Source: Kiritimatiellaeota bacterium B1221
GTDB lineage: Bacteria > Verrucomicrobiota > Kiritimatiellia > SS1-B-03-39 > UBA6053
Length of the DNA stretch: 38,049 bases
Direction of reading: 5' to 3'
Assembly: GCA_029269125.1 (NCBI GenBank)
Contig: JARHXX010000037.1
Span: 1 to 38,049 of the forward strand
The position numbers were made by a program, and so were the translations under genes. Within the stretch, counting starts at the first letter, position 1; each line of letters begins with the position of its first letter. Positions 33,054 through 38,049 of the stretch are shown here, piece after piece. Under the pieces are notes generated by a model that ran no database searches, was not told where the DNA came from, and was given only the letters and a program-made list of their open reading frames with translations.

Positions 33054-34082
33054 TTACAGAGCAGCGATCGATTCGCCATCCACCCAGCTTCCTTTGACCA
33101 GAGTCGTGGTGGGGGAAGAGGGAGTACCGGTTTCATTCTGTTCAATCATTGTCACCAGCAGCCCGACAGCCCGTCGGTAAAGTTCATCATGACATGGATC
33201 AATTCCCGCCTGTAATTGGGGATCTGTACCGTCCGTCAAATCAAGGTTTACAAAAGCAACTTCTCCGGGAATTTCGACAGCGGATTGTTGGAGCCACCGG
33301 AAAACGTGTGAGGAATGAGAAAGAATGACTTCAGGGCGTTCATGTTTATACCAATCCAAAAGGAGTGGAGCTTCCAAAAGCGCAGGGAAGAGGGGTTCAC
33401 ACAGCTGAATTTGCGGATTCAATTGGGAGAAGCTGTGAAGGGCGGATGAAAATTGGTATCGGGAGTTGATGTTTGTATTCTGTGGCTCAATGAGTCCGAT
33501 CCGCCGATAGCCTCTTTTCTGGGTTTCGCTGAGTGCCATGAGGACATTTGTATAAAAATCTGGCATGACCTGATGGTGATGCGGAAATAATGACGGTGAG
33601 AGGGTCACTGTGGAAAACTTGTCCCAGGACAAATGATTAGAGCTGTCAGTATCGGGGCTGGAAATGATCAGGATGCCATGGATTCCCCGGTCGTCCAACA
33701 CCTGTTCTATACGTGAGAAGGTGGCCCATTCAGATAAGGAAAGCAGCTCCGTTTGATAGCCCCAGGCTTGGGCGTGTTTTTGTAGTAGTTGAAAACCATG
33801 TTCAACCCGCTTTTTTTTCCAATCCGGGGCGTGCTTTGATAGAAAATCCAGCACTCCGATGGTCGCACGGTAGGTACCGGCTTTTTGGGTGCGAATATTC
33901 ATCATCAGGCGACGGATCAGGGGATCGGTTTGATAGCCCATCTCATTGGCCAGGGTGAGGATCTTCTCCTTGGTCTCCTTTTTGACGCGATGGCTATTTT
34001 TTAAACTCAGAGAAACGGTGTTTACTGAAACGCCGGCTTTTTTAGCTATATCTGCCATGGATACCATAATATGGCGATTCAT
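33054..34082 (-). CDS. LacI-family transcriptional regulator
   Basis: The 342-residue protein has a LacI HTH (MADIAKKAGVSVNTVSLSLKNSHRVKKETKEKI) and a divergent hinge and effector domain (ATIGVLDFLSK, HGILIISSPDTDSSNH, RGYRRIGLIEP, VAFVNLDLTDGT). Three ATG codons are close together (34082, 34067, 34058); the conserved part starts at the last, so the true start is uncertain. It diverges from the VOC gene. No sugar-metabolism gene lies beside it, so the target is unknown. Its coding strand is C-rich relative to the plus strand, unlike most genes around it. Confidence 0.9.
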   Translation of the reverse strand: MNRHIMVSMADIAKKAGVSVNTVSLSLKNSHRVKKETKEKILTLANEMGYQTDPLIRRLMMNIRTQKAGTYRATIGVLDFLSKHAPDWKKKRVEHGFQLLQKHAQAWGYQTELLSLSEWATFSRIEQVLDDRGIHGILIISSPDTDSSNHLSWDKFSTVTLSPSLFPHHHQVMPDFYTNVLMALSETQKRGYRRIGLIEPQNTNINSRYQFSSALHSFSQLNPQIQLCEPLFPALLEAPLLLDWYKHERPEVILSHSSHVFRWLQQSAVEIPGEVAFVNLDLTDGTDPQLQAGIDPCHDELYRRAVGLLVTMIEQNETGTPSSPTTTLVKGSWVDGESIAAL

Positions 34083-34141
34083 ATAAAGTGAAACCTGGGA
34101 GAAAAGCTAATAGATGAATCAAATGCTGGGGATATGCTTAG

Positions 34142-34156
34142 ATGATTTGTAATCAT
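34142..34156. promoter_or_regulatory. Possible operator between LacI and VOC genes
   Basis: ATGATT-TGT-AATCAT, a perfect 6-bp inverted repeat with a 3-base centre, in the 141-base divergent gap. It could bind the adjacent LacI regulator, but it lacks the central CG typical of that family. Confidence 0.3.
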
Positions 34157-34223
34157 TCTCCCCCATGAACGACAAAATACCGTTCGATTGGTTCGTAAAA
34201 ATGAAATGTAAAAGGAGTTCACA

Positions 34224-34709
34224 ATGAAAATGAGTCATGTTGGAATTATGGTGGGTGATATGTCGAAAGCTGTTGAATTTTACACCCAGGCTTTAGGTCT
34301 TGAGATTGTGATGGATCGTGCTGAAGTTCGGGAAGAAAAAGAAAGTGCGATTGGAAAAATGTGCATCGCGGTTTTTGGGGAAGGATTCAAAGGCTTTAAT
34401 ATTGCGCATCTGGTAACGGAAGACGGGGTGGGGTTTGAGCTGTTTGAAATGATAGATCGGGAAGAGCGTCACCATGTGGATTTTTCAAAAATTGGTATCT
34501 TCCATTTCTGTTTGCAATCTGATGACTTTCAATCGGTGACCGATAAAGTGGAGCAGTACGGTGGAAAGGTCAGAATGGATATTATGCGGTACCACCCTGA
34601 AGACGAAAGCAAGCCATACAAAATGGTCTACTTGGAGGATCCCTTCGGAAATCTTTTTGAGCTCTATTCCCATTCGTACAGCGAAACCTATTCTTCAGAA
34701 TACGAATAA
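34224..34709 (+). CDS. VOC-family (glyoxalase/dioxygenase-like) protein
   Basis: The 161-residue protein has paired beta-alpha-beta-beta-beta modules: MSHVGIMVGDMSKAVEFYTQALGLE, then GFELFEMID, FHFCLQSDD and YLEDPFGNLFELYSHS. His5, the Glu in FELFE, the His in IFHFCL and the Glu in LFELYSH are candidate metal ligands. The substrate cannot be told from sequence; lactoylglutathione lyase or a dioxygenase is possible. AAGGAG lies seven bases before the ATG. It diverges from the LacI gene. Confidence 0.85.
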   Translation: MKMSHVGIMVGDMSKAVEFYTQALGLEIVMDRAEVREEKESAIGKMCIAVFGEGFKGFNIAHLVTEDGVGFELFEMIDREERHHVDFSKIGIFHFCLQSDDFQSVTDKVEQYGGKVRMDIMRYHPEDESKPYKMVYLEDPFGNLFELYSHSYSETYSSEYE

Positions 34710-34822
34710 GAACTTTTCGGATGCGCCGCTTTATCTTGTTCCTCAGTTCCTTGAACTCACCAAAGAGACATGTTAGGTGAATTTCGATTTATTCATAAAA
34801 TGTATCATATAGAGGAAGTCTT

Positions 34823-36043
34823 ATGCCGAAAATGAAAGTCTTGAACGGAAATATGTTGATTGCCCAGAGTGGGGGACCGACTGCGGTCATTAATCAAACT
34901 TTAGTGGGTGCTGTACTCCAAGCCCGCAATCATGGATGCATTGAAAAAGTGTTGGGTGCCAAACATGGTATTCAGGGAATTCTGAATGAAGACTTTGTGA
35001 ATTTGGGGCGCGAAACAGAAGCCAACCTTGAAAAGGTGGCGCAGACGCCTTCCTCTGCTTTGGGCTCTGTCCGCAAAAAGCCTACAGCAGAAGACTGCGA
35101 AAAAATCTTTGAGGTGCTGAAAAAATATAACGTTCGTTACTTCTTCTATATTGGCGGAAATGATTCTGCGGAAACCACCCATATTATTAATCAGGCTGCG
35201 CGCAAAGCGAAGTATGATTTCCGTTGCTTTCATTTATGCAAAACCATCGACAACGATTTACGTCAGAATGATCACACCCCGGGATTCGGATCTGCTGCCC
35301 GTTTTGTGGCATCGGCTTTTATGGGAGACAACCAGGACAACCGCGCGTTGGGCGGTGTGAAAATCAATGTGATTATGGGACGCCATGCGGGTTTCCTCAC
35401 GGCAGCGGCGGCGCTGGCCAAAGTACATCCGGATGATGGCCCTCACTTAATCTATTTACCTGAACGGGCATTCTCCATGGCGAAATTTGCCAAAGATGTA
35501 AAAGCGGTCATGAAAGAATATGGTCGTTGTGTGATCGCGGTGAGTGAAGGCATTTGTGATAGCAAAGGCCAGCCCATCATTGCCGCACATACCAAAGAGG
35601 TGGATAGTCACGGCAACCTTCAACTATCCGGCACCGGTGCATTGGGAGATATTCTGGCGGATGAATTAAAACAACGTACCGGAATTTCCCGGGTGCGTGC
35701 TGATACCTTTGGATATTTACAACGTTCCTTTCCCGGAGTGGTGTCACCAGTTGATGCAAAAGAAGCACGTTCAGTCGGTACTTCAGGTGTGAAATTTGCA
35801 GTCAAACATTTCTCGGACGGATCGGTTGCGATTCAACGCAAACCGAGTAAAAGATATGCTGTGACTTTCGAACGGGTCACCCTCAAATCTGTGGCCAAAG
35901 AAACCAAACACATGCCCGCAAAATTTATTCACAAAGATGGAAATCAAGTGACGGATGCGTTTATCGACTATGTAAAACCTCTGGTCGGACCGCTACCGGT
36001 AATTGGACGTCTTAAAGATTATTCAGTTGCGAAACAAAAATGA
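34823..36043 (+). CDS. pfp: PPi-dependent 6-phosphofructokinase
   Basis: The enzyme converts fructose 6-phosphate and a phosphoryl donor to fructose 1,6-bisphosphate. The 406-residue protein has AQSGGPTAVINQTLVG, FFYIGGNDSAETTH, CKTIDNDL, GFGSAARF, MGRHAGFLTAAAAL and GYLQRSFPGV. The Asp in GGND, where ATP enzymes have GGDG, and the Lys in KTIDND are the marks of the PPi-using type. GAGGAAG precedes the ATG. The last four bases ATGA start the next gene, so the two are probably translated together. It complements the fructose PTS of this window in feeding glycolysis. Confidence 0.9.
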   Translation: MPKMKVLNGNMLIAQSGGPTAVINQTLVGAVLQARNHGCIEKVLGAKHGIQGILNEDFVNLGRETEANLEKVAQTPSSALGSVRKKPTAEDCEKIFEVLKKYNVRYFFYIGGNDSAETTHIINQAARKAKYDFRCFHLCKTIDNDLRQNDHTPGFGSAARFVASAFMGDNQDNRALGGVKINVIMGRHAGFLTAAAALAKVHPDDGPHLIYLPERAFSMAKFAKDVKAVMKEYGRCVIAVSEGICDSKGQPIIAAHTKEVDSHGNLQLSGTGALGDILADELKQRTGISRVRADTFGYLQRSFPGVVSPVDAKEARSVGTSGVKFAVKHFSDGSVAIQRKPSKRYAVTFERVTLKSVAKETKHMPAKFIHKDGNQVTDAFIDYVKPLVGPLPVIGRLKDYSVAKQK

Positions 36044-36819
36044 AAAACATATTTCTGACCTGCGCACTGCTGGTTTCATCTATCGGTTTTGCGCAGTCCC
36101 GTGATGTTTCAGGGGGGCTACAGGATGACCTTCCTTTACCGGTAGGATCAGAATTGATGTCACAGGTGCGTGCGCAATTACCCCCCATGCCTTTAGAGTT
36201 GCGCGGAAAAATTTGGACCTATCAAAACCGAAATACAAGGGACCGTCGATTGGTCAGTGTGTTACGTTTCGGTGATGCGGTTCCTACGGCAACGTATACA
36301 CTTTCGGATTCGTTTGGAGATTTGTTATCCAAAGTACAGGTACGTTGGTCGCGGGGCATTCCTGAATATTTTCAGTGGGATGCAGAAGGAAATGCAATGC
36401 CTGCGCCCGCACCTCAGGGTGATGTGGCCGATACCGGTTTAACTTGGTCAGATCTTTCCTTGGATTTTTTATGGTGGCCGGGAGCAAAAGCTTCCGGACG
36501 TGAAATCGTAAAAACCCGTTCTTCAGTCGTTCTGTTTTTACCTGCGCCTCCGGAACGGGAGGACTTGCATCAAATAAAATTGTGGGTGGATGAACGGGCC
36601 CTGTTTATTGTGCGTGCTGAAATGTTGGATGCAGATGGGAAGTTGTTAAAACGAATTGAAGCGGAAAGTTTTAAAAAAGTCCGGGAAGATTTTTGGATGG
36701 TCAAGGATTTGAAAGTCTATGACCCCATTTCGAAAAGTCGTATGGGAATTCGTTTTGAAGAAGTGATAGAATTGGAAGAAAGTCTTTCCGCGGTCCCCGC
36801 GGATAAAGAAGTGGAATGA
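36040..36819 (+). CDS. LolA-like outer-membrane lipoprotein-sorting family protein
   Basis: The 259-residue protein has a signal peptide (MKNIFLTCALLVSSIGFAQS) and so is periplasmic or surface-bound. The mature part has the curved beta-sheet pattern of LolA-like proteins: RGKIWTYQNRNTRDRRLVSVLRFGD, a Trp-rich segment (LSLDFLWWPGAK), VKLWVDERALFIVRAEMLDADG-type strands, and KVREDFWMVKDLKVYDPISKSRMGIRFEEV at the C-terminus. This is the arrangement of outer membrane lipoprotein-sorting proteins in PVC genomes. It overlaps pfp by ATGA. A specific cargo is not known. Confidence 0.75.
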   Translation: MKNIFLTCALLVSSIGFAQSRDVSGGLQDDLPLPVGSELMSQVRAQLPPMPLELRGKIWTYQNRNTRDRRLVSVLRFGDAVPTATYTLSDSFGDLLSKVQVRWSRGIPEYFQWDAEGNAMPAPAPQGDVADTGLTWSDLSLDFLWWPGAKASGREIVKTRSSVVLFLPAPPEREDLHQIKLWVDERALFIVRAEMLDADGKLLKRIEAESFKKVREDFWMVKDLKVYDPISKSRMGIRFEEVIELEESLSAVPADKEVE

Positions 36820-36820
36820 A

Positions 36821-36854
36821 TTTTCGATTTCGATTGCGATTTCGATTTCGATAA
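36821..36854. repeat. TTTCGA hexamer tract
   Basis: Five to six loose copies of (T)TTCGA, interrupted by one TTGCGA, run between the lolA-like gene and the next gene. It is a microsatellite-like tract. Confidence 0.6.
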
Positions 36855-36897
36855 CGAATATTTTTTTAAACTTTAAATTCAAATTTCTTTTCCGCTA

Positions 36898-36911
36898 GGA
36901 CACGAGTGTCC
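36898..36911. other. GGACAC-GA-GTGTCC palindrome
   Basis: A perfect 6-bp inverted repeat with a two-base centre, followed by GCGCTCC, directly upstream of the acetyltransferase. It looks like a dispersed REP-type hairpin. A GTG in its right arm (36906) opens a longer frame of the next gene. Confidence 0.4.
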
Positions 36912-36932
36912 GCGCTCCACCTTCGCCATCAA

Positions 36933-38033
36933 ATGAACACTTTATCTAAAACCCTCCGTCTCTTTCTCGACAGCATTGGCCGTCGCTCGGAGTATGAATT
37001 TTATTTGAAGAAATTTCAGTCGGACCGTTCTGTGTGTTTTGCGTTGGTGATTCCGGATACGGGCAGTGTGGAAAGCTCCGGGGAGTTAATGACCTTTGAT
37101 TTACAATTCTTGTTACGCTTGGAATTGTGTCCCTTGGTTTTGTTGTGTGGAAAAGATGCGGAAGCAAATGCAATCAAGCTTATGGCACATGGTGCTTATT
37201 ACGTGATACGGGATCTTTCACCGCAAGATGATCCGAATCGTTGGCGCGCCTGTCTTCAGCAATGCTTGGCGCGTGAAGAAATTCCGGTGTTCTGTCGTCC
37301 GGAGCTTGATGACAGCTTCGCCGTCAAAGAATTGGCTCCGCGTTTGGTTCATCGACTGCATGTGTTGCGGAATGCAGGAATGCTTCACGATGAAAAAGAA
37401 GAAAAGATTTTTTATTATTACACGCGTCGCAGTCAGTTAAATCTGTTGAATCCAGAAGATAAGCAAGTGGTTGCCAAAGCGGAACAATGGTTGGAGCATG
37501 ACCCGCAGTTGCATATCAGCATTTCTTCTCCGTTGTACCTGCTGCAGGAAATGTTTACGGTGCGGGGGCGGGGGAGTATTATTCGTCCGGGGAGCCACAT
37601 CCACCATTTTGATGCTTTGGAAAAATTGGATATCGCACGCTTGTTGGATTTGATTCAAAGTGCTTTCGGCAAGCAGTTGAAAGATCCGGAGCAGTTAAAA
37701 AATGCTTCCGACTTTTTTATAGAGTCCCGCTATCGCGGGGCGGTGATCTTGGAATCCCATGCTTCCGGAAAATATCTTTCCAAATTTACCGTGGGAACCG
37801 AAGCGCGGGGGGAAGGGGTCGCGCAAGAGTTGTGGGAGATGGCTTGCGAAAAACAAGAGCGTTTGTTTTGGCGTTCCCGCAGCGACAACCCTGTGAACCA
37901 GTGGTATGAGCGGCAGGCCTCCGGATATTATCGGGAAGGCAAGTGGACGGTATTTTGGAAAGGGGTAGAACCAGCACAACTCCCGGAGATTATTTCGTAT
38001 TGCCTGAATCGCCCCAGTGATTTTTTGGAATAA
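36933..38033 (+). CDS. N-acetylglutamate synthase-like protein (degenerate kinase domain plus NAT domain)
   Basis: The 366-residue protein has two parts. Residues 1-210 look like a degraded amino-acid-kinase domain (FALVIPDTGS, LVLLCGKDAEANAIKLMAHGAYYVI) without the glycine-rich nucleotide loop. Residues about 215-366 are a GNAT of the vertebrate NAGS type: YLSKFTVGTEARGEGVAQELWE, LFWRSRSDNPVNQWYERQASGYY, GKWTVFWKGVE. It should acetylate glutamate, the first step of arginine synthesis. The frame extends to GTG 36906, inside a palindrome with AGGA five bases before; I prefer ATG 36933, which gives a plausible N-terminus. No other arg gene is in the window. Confidence 0.8.
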   Translation: MNTLSKTLRLFLDSIGRRSEYEFYLKKFQSDRSVCFALVIPDTGSVESSGELMTFDLQFLLRLELCPLVLLCGKDAEANAIKLMAHGAYYVIRDLSPQDDPNRWRACLQQCLAREEIPVFCRPELDDSFAVKELAPRLVHRLHVLRNAGMLHDEKEEKIFYYYTRRSQLNLLNPEDKQVVAKAEQWLEHDPQLHISISSPLYLLQEMFTVRGRGSIIRPGSHIHHFDALEKLDIARLLDLIQSAFGKQLKDPEQLKNASDFFIESRYRGAVILESHASGKYLSKFTVGTEARGEGVAQELWEMACEKQERLFWRSRSDNPVNQWYERQASGYYREGKWTVFWKGVEPAQLPEIISYCLNRPSDFLE

Positions 38034-38049
38034 GGCAAGTGGCGCGCGG

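Overview
The window reads as ordinary chromosome of a Gram-negative bacterium. An OprB-like outer-membrane porin, a LolA-like periplasmic protein, fused SecD-SecF and YajC support that. The mixture of fused SecDF, a PPi-type phosphofructokinase, a vertebrate-type N-acetylglutamate synthase, several start codons without a Shine-Dalgarno and hexamer-rich intergenic DNA is what I would expect from the PVC group, probably Verrucomicrobiota. That placement is an inference, not a proof. No tRNA, rRNA, CRISPR array or complete transposon was seen.

Layout. 1-363: non-coding, hairpin-rich. 0.36-5.0 kb: an exported protein of unknown function; leuA (minus) behind a leucine-rich leader peptide and terminator; accD (plus); tatD. 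The minus-strand run yajC-secDF-recJ-tatD (9.8 to 4.2 kb) looks like one transcription unit. 9.98-11.7 kb: a membrane sensor with an NMT1/THI5 periplasmic domain, a PAS domain and a C-terminal Cys-rich tail. 11.9-18.3 kb: a fructose regulon fruB(EIIA-HPr-EI)-fruK-fruA(IIBC)-porin on minus, diverging from a LacI-type regulator, with two matching operator-like palindromes in the gap. 19.6-24.6 kb: tgt, a DEDDh exonuclease, a PduO-type cobalamin adenosyltransferase, a DeoR regulator and rsmB. 25.0-27.9 kb: a CpXC protein and a NYN-like protein, a 14-unit 60-bp tandem array, and a SpoU methyltransferase. 28.0-32.0 kb: hpt, mnmE and mnmG with three perfect parS sites. 32.0-33.05 kb: non-coding, with a 241-bp MITE-like inverted-repeat element and AT-rich DNA. 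33.05-38.03 kb: a second LacI regulator, a VOC protein, pfp, a LolA-like protein and an N-acetylglutamate synthase.

The most notable signals are (1) a leader-peptide attenuator in front of leuA whose parts can be assigned base by base; (2) one family of double-hairpin (BIME-like) elements that sits between convergent genes, supplies stop codons to neighbouring genes, is duplicated inside a 244-bp tandem duplication and has expanded into the 60-bp array; (3) three parS sites in 1.2 kb of mnmE-mnmG, together with a change in strand preference and G/C skew near 25-28 kb, which suggests the window lies close to the replication origin; and (4) an orphan NMT1-PAS sensor with no recognisable output domain.
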